DNA from: Hyphomicrobiales bacterium
GTDB lineage: Bacteria; Pseudomonadota; Alphaproteobacteria; Rhizobiales; Beijerinckiaceae
Direction: 5' to 3'
DNA: 55,344 nt
Assembly: GCA_947447895.1 (NCBI GenBank)
Contig: CANFLM010000011.1
Span: 1 to 55,344 of the forward strand
The notes beneath the pieces are model-generated. The model did not search any database and had not been told where the DNA came from. It saw nothing but the letters and a program-made list of their open reading frames with translations. Positions 33,437 through 41,897 of this stretch are shown piece by piece (the stretch's first letter is position 1; every line of letters begins with the position of its first letter). The position numbers were made by a program, and so were the translations under genes.

Positions 33437-34414
33437 ATGTCCTTCAAAGTCCTCGTCTCGACGCGCTTTTTTGATGATCAGGCTTTTCAGCTCTTGCGCG
33501 ATCACGGCTGCACGGTGGTCAGAACCGCCCTGCCCGATGATGTGCAGGATGATGTGCTGGATGCTGACACTCTTCACAAGCTGCTGGATGGGGTTGATGG
33601 CTGGATTGTCGGCACTGTGCCTGTCACGCGCAGTCTGATCGAGGCCAATCCTTCGCTCAAGGTGATCGCGCGGCGCGGCGTGGGCTATAACAATGTCGAT
33701 ATCAAAGCGGCACGTGCCTTGGGCCGGCATGTGACCATCGCGGCAGGCGGCAACGAGGCCTCGGTGGCCGACCATGCCCTGGCGATGTTTCTGGGGCTGG
33801 CCAAACATCTCGATGAAGGTCACAGGCTGTTGCAGGCCGGGCGGTGGTCGACCATCGTCACCACCGAACTGTTTGAAAAGACTGTCGGGCTGGTCGGCTT
33901 CGGGCGCATTGCGCGACAGGTCGCCAAGCGGCTCAGGGGCTTTGATGCCACTATACTGGCCTATGACCCCTTCCCCGATCACCAGGCTGCCGAAGCTCTG
34001 GGCGTGCGCTTTGTCGATCTGCCCGAATTGTTTGCCACAAGCGACACAATCAGCCTGCATCTGCCGCTCAACCCGCAAACCAGACACATGATCAACCGAG
34101 ACACGCTGGCCACCCTCAAGCGGGGGGCCTTTGTGATCAATACGGCGCGGGGTGGCCTGATCGACGAAGCAGCCCTGCTCGACGCGCTGGTTTCGGGTCA
34201 GGTCGGTGGTGCGGGTCTGGATGTGTTCGAGAATGAACCGGATCTGACTGATCACACCGTCCAGCAATTGCTGGCGCATCCGCATGTCGTCGCTTCGGCC
34301 CATGCCGCAGGCTCAAGCGAGGAAGGCCTCGCCCGCACCAATGCCATTGCCGCCCGAACGGTGATCGACCTGCTCAATGGCCGCTCGATCGATCCAGCCT
34401 GTCTGGTGGTATAA
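33437..34414 (+). CDS. D-isomer-specific 2-hydroxyacid dehydrogenase
   Basis: This cytoplasmic enzyme of 325 residues has the two-domain fold of D-2-hydroxyacid dehydrogenases. The NAD-binding loop is GLVGFGRIARQVAKRL (about residue 150), with an acidic residue in LAYDPFPD indicating NAD preference. Catalytic residues are visible as Arg in VINTARGGLIDE, Glu in LDVFENEPDL and His in VASAHAAGSSEEG. Candidates include D-3-phosphoglycerate, glyoxylate/hydroxypyruvate or related reductase activity. The C-terminal ACT domain of long SerA proteins is absent. It stands alone between DUF1989 and the large minus-strand operon, ending 6 nt from the GMC gene stop. Confidence 0.9.
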   Translation: MSFKVLVSTRFFDDQAFQLLRDHGCTVVRTALPDDVQDDVLDADTLHKLLDGVDGWIVGTVPVTRSLIEANPSLKVIARRGVGYNNVDIKAARALGRHVTIAAGGNEASVADHALAMFLGLAKHLDEGHRLLQAGRWSTIVTTELFEKTVGLVGFGRIARQVAKRLRGFDATILAYDPFPDHQAAEALGVRFVDLPELFATSDTISLHLPLNPQTRHMINRDTLATLKRGAFVINTARGGLIDEAALLDALVSGQVGGAGLDVFENEPDLTDHTVQQLLAHPHVVASAHAAGSSEEGLARTNAIAARTVIDLLNGRSIDPACLVV

Positions 34415-34420
34415 TCGCCC

Positions 34421-36040
34421 CTATCGGGCTTCTTGCAAGATCAGATCGGCACCCTTTTCGGCAACCATCAGCACCGCGGCTTCGGTATTGGCGGACACCA
34501 TCATCGGCATGATCGAGGCATCGACGATGCGCAAGCCGCTCAAGCCGTGGGCCTTGAGCATGGGGTCAACAACCGCCTGTGGGTCGACGCCCATTTTGCA
34601 TGTGCCGATCGGGTGATAGATGGTTTGTCCGTTGGCTCTGGCAAAATCGAGCCAGTCGGCATCGCTCTGGACCTGATCCCCCGGGCTCATCTCGTAATCG
34701 TGATAGGCCGCCATCGCCGGTTGGGTGATGATCCGGCGTGCCGCCCGCATGCCCTCGATCAGACATTCGGCATCCCCCGAAGCCGACAGGAAATTCGGCT
34801 TGATGGCCGGCATCATATCGGGGTCTGCCGATTTGGCATGGATCGAGCCGACAGAATCCGGCCGCAACTGCGCCACACCGATGGTCATGCCGGGCTGGCG
34901 ATCCAGCGTGCGATCGGCCGCATTGGCGTAACTGGCGTGCATGAAGAAATACTGGATGTCGGGAGAGGCCAATTCAGGCCGCGTTTTGATGAAGGCATGC
35001 ACCAGTCCCGTCCCCAGCGTCAGGATGCCGGTCCGGGTCGCAAAATACTGGGCGACCGCGAGCGCCAACCGCGGGCCGCGGGCCTGCTCGTTCAGCGTCA
35101 CCGGCAATTTGACCCGCCAATTCATGCGGGTGCAGAAATGGTCGCGGTAATTATTGCCGACCCCTGTCAAAGCATGGCGCACCTCAAGGCCGATGGCGCG
35201 CAGATGGGCCGGATCGCCGATGCCCGACAATTCCAGAATTTGCGGGCTTTGCACAGCGCCCGCCGCCATGATGACTTCGCGGCCGGCGGCGACCGAATAA
35301 AGCCGGTCACCAATTCGATATTCGACACCCGTGACACGCTGCCCATCCAGCACCAGACGGGTCACATGGGCATGGCAGCGCACCACCAGATTGGACCGCT
35401 TTTCGGCCTCGCGCAGATAGGCATCGGCCGCACTGCAGCGTTTGCCGTTTTTCTGTGTCACCTGATAATAGCCGAACCCTTCCTGGTCGCGCCCGTTGTA
35501 ATCCTCGTTGCGCGGATAGCCTGCCTGCTGGCCGGCCGCTATAAAGGCCTCGGCAATGGCGGGGCGCAGCTTGACCTGCTCGATCGACATCGGCCCGCTG
35601 CGGCCGCGCAGATCATCCTCGCCCCCCTCATACCGTTCCAGCTTTTTGAAATAGGGCCGCACATCATCCCATGACCAGCCACGCGCGCCCGATTGCGCCC
35701 AGCCGTCATAATCCTGCGGCTGGCCGCGCACGAAGATCATGCCGTTGATCAGGCTGGACCCGCCAAGCCCCTTGCCGCGCGGCACCACGATCCGGCGGTT
35801 CAGCGTATTGTCCTCGGCCTCTGTCTCGAACCGCCAATTATAGCGGGCCCCGGTCAGCAATTTGGAAAAACCCGCAGGGATCGGGATCCAGAAACCGTTG
35901 TCGCGCCCGCCAGCTTCCAGCATCAGCACCCGAAAGCGGCCATTGGCGGTCAAACGGTCGGCCAGCACGCAACCGGCCGTGCCGCCGCCGACAATGACAA
36001 AATCAAACTGTTCGCCGGTGGCGGTGGCGGTCGTCATCAT
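34421..36040 (-). CDS. GMC family oxidoreductase (choline dehydrogenase-like), copy 1
   Basis: A 539-residue FAD flavoprotein: the dinucleotide fold FDFVIVGGGTAGCVLADRL is at the very N-terminus, followed by PRGKGLGGSSLINGMIFVRG. GAVQSPQILELSGIG is the GMC signature 2. The conserved active-site His is in YHPIGTCKMG and the Asn in SANTEAAVLMVAEKGAD. Members oxidise primary or secondary alcohols, and dehydrogenase-type members feed electrons to a quinone or cytochrome. It is the last gene of the long minus-strand operon and overlaps the FAD-oxidase gene by 4 nt. A paralogue is encoded in the divergent arm at 50304. Substrate unknown. Confidence 0.93.
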   Translation of the reverse strand: MMTTATATGEQFDFVIVGGGTAGCVLADRLTANGRFRVLMLEAGGRDNGFWIPIPAGFSKLLTGARYNWRFETEAEDNTLNRRIVVPRGKGLGGSSLINGMIFVRGQPQDYDGWAQSGARGWSWDDVRPYFKKLERYEGGEDDLRGRSGPMSIEQVKLRPAIAEAFIAAGQQAGYPRNEDYNGRDQEGFGYYQVTQKNGKRCSAADAYLREAEKRSNLVVRCHAHVTRLVLDGQRVTGVEYRIGDRLYSVAAGREVIMAAGAVQSPQILELSGIGDPAHLRAIGLEVRHALTGVGNNYRDHFCTRMNWRVKLPVTLNEQARGPRLALAVAQYFATRTGILTLGTGLVHAFIKTRPELASPDIQYFFMHASYANAADRTLDRQPGMTIGVAQLRPDSVGSIHAKSADPDMMPAIKPNFLSASGDAECLIEGMRAARRIITQPAMAAYHDYEMSPGDQVQSDADWLDFARANGQTIYHPIGTCKMGVDPQAVVDPMLKAHGLSGLRIVDASIMPMMVSANTEAAVLMVAEKGADLILQEAR

Positions 36041-37425
36041 CTCGTTTCCCTCCGCGACAGGACTTTACCGGGATTCATCAGATCAAGCGGATCGATCGCC
36101 GTTTTGATCAGCCGGGACAGGAACTGCTCGGACTCGGAGCGCCTGAGGGCCAGCTCGTCGACCCGATATTGGCCAATGCCGTGTTCGGCCGAAATACTCC
36201 CCCCGAAGCGGTCGACCACATCATGCACGATGCGGTTGATGTCATGCGGATCATGGCCGTCGATCAGGATGTTATAATGCAGATTGCCATCGCCCAGATG
36301 GCCGAAACAGTTCACCCTCGTGCCGGGGGCATGGCGATCCAATGCCTGCCCCGCCTCGATCAGGAATTGCGGGATCGAGGGAATGGGGATCGACACGTCA
36401 TGCTTGACACTTTTGCTTTCCTTGGCTTCGGATTCGGTGACGCGCTCGCGCAGCATCCAAAGATCGGCGGCCTGCTGGCCGCTTTCGGCAATCGTGCCAT
36501 CGATCACGCATCCCTGGCCGAGCGCTTGCTCGAAGGCCGTTTCCACCGCTTCGCGCAGACCCGACAGGGTCGCACCGGCCTCGATCAGCACATACCATTC
36601 ACCCGCACCCACCGGACAGGACAGGCCGAAATGCCGCTGCACCAGTCCGATCGAAAACCCTGAAATCAGCTCGAACGCGGAAATCGTATCGCCAAGCGCA
36701 TCCTGCGCCAGCACCAGAAAATCCAGTGCCGCTTGCGGATCGGGCACGCTGACCAATGCGGTGAGCCGTTGGGTCGGCCTCGGCATCAGCCGCAGGACGG
36801 CCGCGGTCACGATGCCGAGCGTGCCTTCGGTGCCGATAAAGATCTGCTTCCAGTCATAGCCGGCATTGTCCTTGCGCAACTGGCGCAGGCCATCCACCAC
36901 CCGCCCGTCAGGCAACACCACTTCCAACCCCAGCACCATCGAACGGGCCATGCCGTAGCGCAGCACATTGACGCCGCCCGCATTGGTGGAAATGACCCCT
37001 CCAATGGTGGCTGATCCTTCCGCCGCCAGGCTGATCGGCAACAGACGGTTGACGGCGACAGCGGCTTCCTGGGCCGTCTGCAACACCACGCCGGATTCCG
37101 CTTCAAGAGTCATGCCGACCGGGTCAAGGCCACGCAAGCGGTTCATGCGCGCCAGCGACAGCACCAGTTCACGCCCGCTGGTATCGGGCACAGCGCCGCC
37201 TGCCATGCCGGTATTGCCGCCTTGCGGCACCACAGCGAGGCCATGGTGGTGGCAAAAACCCATCACCGCACTGACCTCGGCTGTGGAGGAAGGCCGCGCC
37301 ACGGCCAGCGGCTTGCCCGGAAACAGCTTGCGCCAGTCGATCGCATAGGCGCCCATCTCGGCAGGATCGGTCAGCAGCCCCTTGTTACCGACAATCGCAT
37401 GCAGGCCTGCCAGAACATCACTCAT
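36037..37425 (-). CDS. FAD-linked oxidase (GlcD / D-2-hydroxyacid dehydrogenase family)
   Basis: The 462-residue protein has the vanillyl-alcohol-oxidase-type FAD fold: PSSTAEVSAVMGFCHHHGLA, the loop VVPQGGNTGMAGGAVPD, and GGVISTNAGGVNVLRYGMARSMVLG. The C-terminal FAD-oxidase domain includes HLGDGNLHYNIL and EHGIGQYRVDEL, which supply metal and substrate ligands in D-lactate, glycolate and D-2-hydroxyglutarate dehydrogenases. It would oxidise a D-2-hydroxy acid to the 2-oxo acid. It overlaps both neighbours by ATGA (GMC gene downstream and E1 gene upstream), so coupling is tight. The upstream E1 dehydrogenase could then decarboxylate the 2-oxo acid. Confidence 0.92.
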   Translation of the reverse strand: MSDVLAGLHAIVGNKGLLTDPAEMGAYAIDWRKLFPGKPLAVARPSSTAEVSAVMGFCHHHGLAVVPQGGNTGMAGGAVPDTSGRELVLSLARMNRLRGLDPVGMTLEAESGVVLQTAQEAAVAVNRLLPISLAAEGSATIGGVISTNAGGVNVLRYGMARSMVLGLEVVLPDGRVVDGLRQLRKDNAGYDWKQIFIGTEGTLGIVTAAVLRLMPRPTQRLTALVSVPDPQAALDFLVLAQDALGDTISAFELISGFSIGLVQRHFGLSCPVGAGEWYVLIEAGATLSGLREAVETAFEQALGQGCVIDGTIAESGQQAADLWMLRERVTESEAKESKSVKHDVSIPIPSIPQFLIEAGQALDRHAPGTRVNCFGHLGDGNLHYNILIDGHDPHDINRIVHDVVDRFGGSISAEHGIGQYRVDELALRRSESEQFLSRLIKTAIDPLDLMNPGKVLSRRETR

Positions 37426-39626
37426 GCCGGTATCCTTGCCAGCACGGCAGGATCGAGCGGCTCGCCCTTGTCCGCCATGACTTTGGCAATGCCGTGGGCC
37501 GCCTCGGACATCGAAGCGAATGCGGCGCGTTCGAGCACTTTGGAAATGGTGGGAGAAGCCACCTTGCCATGGACGCGCTGGACCGGCTGGTCGAGCCAGT
37601 CGAAATAGTCGCGCTGGATCTTGTCGGCCAGTCGGCCGCCATAGCTGGTGCCTTCGGACCCCTGTTCGACGACCAGCACATTATGGGTTTTGCGGATGCT
37701 GGTGCCGACGGTCTCCCAATCGAAACCGGCGAAATCGAGCGTGCGCAGATCGATGATCTCGGCATCCACACCCAGGGCCTCGACGGCTTCCTGCACGCGG
37801 TGGACCATGGCGGAATAGGTCAGCACCGTCATGGCCTGTCCCTCGCGCACCCGCTTGGCACGGCCCAGCGGGATCACATAATCGAGATCTTCGGGGATCA
37901 GGCCGTCGCGCTGGTAGAGATCGACATGTTCGATCACCAGCACCGGATCCTCACCGGCCAGTGCCGCATTCATCAAGCCGACATAATCGAACGGCGTGGA
38001 GGGCGCGATGATCCGCCAGCCCGCAGAGGTGGCAAAAATTCCGGCGGGATCAAGCGAATGTTGCGAGCCGTACCCCGTGCCCATGGCAATCTTGGTGCGC
38101 AGGACCAGCGGCACATCGGTCGTGCCACCGAACATGTGGCGAGCCTTGCCGATCTGGTTGAACACCGCATCGGCGGCGACCCACATGAAATCGGGATACA
38201 TGAATTCGATGATCGGCCTGAACCGGCCATCCATTGCCAGACCGCAGGCCACACCTGTGAAGGCCGCTTCGCTGATCGGCGTGCCCATCACCCGGCCCGG
38301 ATAGGCCGCGGCCAAACCGCGCGTGGCCCCGTTGGTGCCGCCTTTCAAACGATGCACGTCTTCGCCGAACACCATCAACCCCTCATCCTTGGAAAACCGC
38401 AGATGCAGGCAATCGGCAATGGCGTCGACAAATTTGGACGGTCGCATCGCCCCGCCATGGGTCTCGAATTCGCAGGTCTTGCGCGAGGCCAGATCAGGCA
38501 GGGAGCCGCGGATGCCGACATCGACGAAGGCCTTGTCGGGCCACATCGCGGCGCGGATCTTGCGCTTGTTGCCATCGGGTTCGACCAGCCGGTCGGTATG
38601 ACGCGCCATGGCGTCGCAGCAACGCTGGCGCAGAGCATCGACATCGGACCGCCGGATCAGATCGCGGGCGATCATTTCCCGCGCCACACATTCCAGCGGA
38701 TCGCGCGCCTTCCATTCCTCCTCCTCGGCCTTCGGGCGATAGCCGAAGGCCGAACCGGGCAAGGGACCGTTCTGGTGGAAGAAGCGGTAGACATCGGCCT
38801 CGATCACCGTCGGCCCGCCGCCACTGCGCATCACTTTCAAGGCGGCCTGCATGGCAAAATGCACCGCCAGCGGGTCCATGCCATCGACTTTCCATGACGG
38901 GATCCCGAAGCCGAGACCACGCGCGGACAGCCGCGTTTCCCGTGTCGCTTCATCAACGCGGGTCGCCACCGCATAGCCGTTGTTCTCGATAAAGAACATG
39001 ATCGGCAAAGACCAGGCAGCCGCCAGATTCATGGTCTCCAGAGTCGCCCCGATATTGACCGCGCCGTCGCCGAAATAGGTGATTGCGACATCATCCGTGC
39101 CTGCGTGCTTGTGGGCCATCGCCGCCCCTGCCGCCAACGGCACACCGCCGCCGACAATGGCATTGGTGCCGAGCGCACCGGCATCGGCCCAGCGCAGGTG
39201 CATCGAGCCGCCACGCCCGTGCCCATAGCCCGGCTCCAGCCCCATGATCTCGGCCAGCGAGCGGTAGAGCATATCGTTGAGCGGATCATCGAGTTCGCTC
39301 ATCGGGGTCAGATCGGGAGCCAGATAGGTCAGGGCCTTGGCCAGAAACTGGTGGTGACCGCGATGCGAACCATTGACCTGATCAGTGGGCCGCAAACCGA
39401 TGATGGAGCCGACCGCCCCGCCCTCCTGCCCGATCGAGGAATGGGCCGGACCATGCACCAGCCCCTCGCCGGCCAGTTCCAGCACCTTTTCCTCGAAGGC
39501 CCGAATGATGTGGAGTTGCGACAGCATCGCCCCCAGCAAAGCCGGATCGGCTTTTTTCCAATCGGCCGGAGTGGTTTTGATTTCGACCCATGGCGCCATG
39601 GGAGCAAGACTGGTCTGTTTCGGCAT
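37422..39626 (-). CDS. Fused alpha-beta E1 component of a 2-oxo acid/acetoin-type dehydrogenase
   Basis: ATG 39626 has a GAGG site, and the protein has 734 residues. Residues up to about 370 are the E1 alpha part: GHGRGGSMHLRWAD, then the thiamine diphosphate motif YFGDGAVNIGATLETMNLA ending in ENNGYAV. From about residue 395 comes E1 beta (MVFGEDVHRLKGGTNGATRG, SEAAFTGVACGLAMDGRFRP, VLTYSAMVHRVQEA). In most bacteria alpha and beta are separate; fused forms exist. It would decarboxylate a 2-oxo acid (or cleave an acetoin-like diketone) and pass the acyl group to an E2. No E2 or E3 gene is present in the window. Confidence 0.9.
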   Translation of the reverse strand: MPKQTSLAPMAPWVEIKTTPADWKKADPALLGAMLSQLHIIRAFEEKVLELAGEGLVHGPAHSSIGQEGGAVGSIIGLRPTDQVNGSHRGHHQFLAKALTYLAPDLTPMSELDDPLNDMLYRSLAEIMGLEPGYGHGRGGSMHLRWADAGALGTNAIVGGGVPLAAGAAMAHKHAGTDDVAITYFGDGAVNIGATLETMNLAAAWSLPIMFFIENNGYAVATRVDEATRETRLSARGLGFGIPSWKVDGMDPLAVHFAMQAALKVMRSGGGPTVIEADVYRFFHQNGPLPGSAFGYRPKAEEEEWKARDPLECVAREMIARDLIRRSDVDALRQRCCDAMARHTDRLVEPDGNKRKIRAAMWPDKAFVDVGIRGSLPDLASRKTCEFETHGGAMRPSKFVDAIADCLHLRFSKDEGLMVFGEDVHRLKGGTNGATRGLAAAYPGRVMGTPISEAAFTGVACGLAMDGRFRPIIEFMYPDFMWVAADAVFNQIGKARHMFGGTTDVPLVLRTKIAMGTGYGSQHSLDPAGIFATSAGWRIIAPSTPFDYVGLMNAALAGEDPVLVIEHVDLYQRDGLIPEDLDYVIPLGRAKRVREGQAMTVLTYSAMVHRVQEAVEALGVDAEIIDLRTLDFAGFDWETVGTSIRKTHNVLVVEQGSEGTSYGGRLADKIQRDYFDWLDQPVQRVHGKVASPTISKVLERAAFASMSEAAHGIAKVMADKGEPLDPAVLARIPA

Positions 39627-39634
39627 GGTGATCC

Positions 39635-40390
39635 TCAAAGATATCCGTAAGCGGTCCAGCCGCCATCAATGCCGATGACTTGTCCGGTGATGGCGCGCGC
39701 TGCATCCGAGATCAGGAAACAGGCGGCATCGGCCACTTCTTCGGGGGTGATCAGACGACCCATCGGGGTCCGCTTTTCGAGTTTTTCGAGATCGAGGCGT
39801 CCGAGTTCCACCAGTTCCTCGACAAACGGCGTGCGCACATAGCCCGGGGCAATCGCATTGACGCGGATCCCCAGCTTTGCCCATTCGATCGCCAAAGCCT
39901 TGGCCATCATCACCGTGCCGCTTTTCGACACGCAATAGCCGAGCCGTTCGGGTGCGGCGACCACGCCATACATCGAGGCCGTCAGGATGATCGAACCGCC
40001 GCCGTTGGCGGCCATCAGGCGTCCGGCTTCGTGGCAGGTCAGAAACGCGCCGTCGAGATTGATCGACATCACCCGTCGCCATTCCTCAAAATCGAGATCG
40101 AGCGTCGGCTTGTTTTGCGACACACCGGCATTGGCGATCACTGCATCAAGCCGTCCCAAAGCCGCTTGCGCCTTGGCAAATCCCTCATGCACGCTGGCGG
40201 GATCGGTCACATCACCGGCAATGAGCACCAGATGGGGATGCGCGGCTGCAAACCCTTCGGGGATCGTGCGGTCGAACACCGCCACGCGCGCGCCGGCGCG
40301 CCGGAAGGCCAGGGCCATAGCCAGTCCGAGGCCGGAACAGCCTCCGGTGACCAGAACATGTTGGCCCTCCAGATTGGCCTGTCCGCTCAT
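39635..40390 (-). CDS. SDR family oxidoreductase
   Basis: A 251-residue classical short-chain dehydrogenase: cofactor motif VTGGCSGLGLAMA, Asp in VAVFDRTIP favouring NAD, ANAG, Ser in ILTASMYG and YCVSK as the Tyr-Lys pair. The end is TGQVIGIDGGWTAYGYL. It overlaps the AroE-like gene by 4 nt upstream and is separated from the E1 gene by 8 nt. Probably an NAD-dependent alcohol dehydrogenase of the operon pathway. Confidence 0.9.
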   Translation of the reverse strand: MSGQANLEGQHVLVTGGCSGLGLAMALAFRRAGARVAVFDRTIPEGFAAAHPHLVLIAGDVTDPASVHEGFAKAQAALGRLDAVIANAGVSQNKPTLDLDFEEWRRVMSINLDGAFLTCHEAGRLMAANGGGSIILTASMYGVVAAPERLGYCVSKSGTVMMAKALAIEWAKLGIRVNAIAPGYVRTPFVEELVELGRLDLEKLEKRTPMGRLITPEEVADAACFLISDAARAITGQVIGIDGGWTAYGYL

Positions 40391-41187
40391 TTGACACCCA
40401 TGAAATCGGCCAGCAGATAGCGCATGGAGGCCAGCATCGGCTTGCCCGGATGCACCCTGCAGCCCACAGCACGGGCTGCAGCCATGACGGCGGTTTCCTC
40501 GGGATCCATGATCACTTCCGCAACAATCTGGCTCGAATCCAGCCGCTCGGCATCAAAAGGCAAGGCATCTCCAGCTTTCAAGCCCAGCGAGGTGCCGTTG
40601 ACCACCAGATCATGGCCCGCGGGATCGCGCCCGCCGATCCGCAGATCGGCATCGGGATAGGCTGTCAAAAGGCGGCGGATCAGATCTTCCACTTTGGCAC
40701 TGGTACGGTTGGCAATGGTGAGACGGGTCACACCGGCTTCAACCAGCGCAAAGGCAATGGCATTGGCCGCGCCACCCGCACCGGCCAGATAGGCCGACAG
40801 GCCCTTGGGCTCGATGCCCGCCTGCCGCAATCCGGTGACAAAACCCACCCCATCCAGCATCTCGCCGACCAGACGGCCATCGGCCTCGCGCCGCACGCAA
40901 TTGGCCGCACCGATCAGCCGAGCCGAGGGGCTGACCTCGTCGAGCAGATCGACAATCGCCGCCTTGTGCGGCACGGTAACCACAAAGCCGCCCAGACTTT
41001 TCATGCCCTTGAGGCCTTTGACCAAAGCCGGCAGATCGTCCGGGGCGACATGGAACGGGATCATCAACCCGTCAACACCACGCTCGCTTGCCACCGCATT
41101 GATCATTTGCGGGGTTTTGACATGGGCAATCGGGTCAGCCAGAATCCCCCAAATCCGCGTGCGGCCTGTGACCTCAACCATACTCAT
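40387..41187 (-). CDS. Shikimate/quinate dehydrogenase-like protein (AroE family)
   Basis: A 266-residue AroE-fold protein: N-terminal substrate loop ILADPIAHVKTPQMIN, catalytic Lys in VTVPHKAAIVDLLDE, IGAANCVRRE, the Asp in EMLDGVGFVTGL, and the NAD(P) fold AYLAGAGGAANAIAFAL. The normal S-x-S substrate motif of biosynthetic AroE is replaced by V-K-T, and LADPIAHVKTP is typical of a divergent subgroup found in catabolic clusters. It is therefore probably not the housekeeping shikimate dehydrogenase but an NAD(P)-dependent dehydrogenase for a related hydroxy-acid. It begins 5 nt after livF in the same operon. Confidence 0.87.
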   Translation of the reverse strand: MSMVEVTGRTRIWGILADPIAHVKTPQMINAVASERGVDGLMIPFHVAPDDLPALVKGLKGMKSLGGFVVTVPHKAAIVDLLDEVSPSARLIGAANCVRREADGRLVGEMLDGVGFVTGLRQAGIEPKGLSAYLAGAGGAANAIAFALVEAGVTRLTIANRTSAKVEDLIRRLLTAYPDADLRIGGRDPAGHDLVVNGTSLGLKAGDALPFDAERLDSSQIVAEVIMDPEETAVMAAARAVGCRVHPGKPMLASMRYLLADFMGVK

Positions 41188-41192
41188 TACCC

Positions 41193-41897
41193 TTAAATGC
41201 CCAGATAAGCCGTTTTGACATGCGGGTCGGACAACATGCCGACCCCCGTATTCTCGCGCACGATCGTGCCGTTCTCGATCACATAGGCCCGTTCGGCGAT
41301 TTTCAATGCGTGGAAGGCCTTCTGTTCGACCAGCAGAACCGTTGTGCCCATGCTTCTGATTTTTTCGACAATATCGAACATCTGCCCGACAATGATCGGG
41401 GCCAGACCGAGCGAGGGTTCATCCAGCATCAGAAGCCGCGGCGAGGCCATCAGACCGCGCGCAATCGCCACCATCTGCTGCTCGCCGCCCGACAGCGAAC
41501 CCGCCATCTGGTCCACCCTTTCACGCACGCGGGGAAAAATATCGAGCACCGTATCGAGCCGCGCAGCCAATCCCTCCCGGACATTGGGGTGATAGCCGCC
41601 CATCAGGATGTTGTCGCGCACCGTCATGACCGGAAACAGCTGCCGCGCTTCGGGCACCTGCACCAGACCCATGCCGACAATATCGGCTGGTTCCTTGTCG
41701 GTGATGTCGACGCCGTCAAAGGTGATGCGTCCGGCTGTCGGTTTCACCAGTCCCGAAATGGTGCGCAACAGGGTGGATTTACCGGCCCCGTTGGAACCGA
41801 TGATGGTAACGATTTCGCCCGTGCCGACCTGGATCGACATGTCCTGCAAAATCACCGTCTGGCCGTAACCGGCCCTGACCTCAGAAACCTTGAGCAT
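41193..41897 (-). CDS. livF: Liv-type ABC transporter ATP-binding protein LivF, second system
   Basis: The chosen ATG gives 234 residues and overlaps the end of the LivM-LivG gene by 17 nt; the longer frame upstream lacks family similarity. Walker A is IIGSNGAGKSTLLRT, the signature LSGGEQQMVAIAR, Walker B LLMLDEPSLGLAP, and VLLVEQKAFHALKIAERAYV is the LivF ending. It would pair with the LivG half of the upstream fusion. It lies directly before the AroE-like gene with a gap of only 5 nt, so importer and enzymes are in one transcript. Confidence 0.93.
   Translation of the reverse strand: MLKVSEVRAGYGQTVILQDMSIQVGTGEIVTIIGSNGAGKSTLLRTISGLVKPTAGRITFDGVDITDKEPADIVGMGLVQVPEARQLFPVMTVRDNILMGGYHPNVREGLAARLDTVLDIFPRVRERVDQMAGSLSGGEQQMVAIARGLMASPRLLMLDEPSLGLAPIIVGQMFDIVEKIRSMGTTVLLVEQKAFHALKIAERAYVIENGTIVRENTGVGMLSDPHVKTAYLGI

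Noticed and set aside
34417-34429. GCCC-CTATC-GGGC as a terminator between the 2-hydroxyacid dehydrogenase and the GMC gene
   Set aside because: A 4-bp stem partly inside the coding end of the GMC gene, followed only by TTCTT, is too weak to claim.
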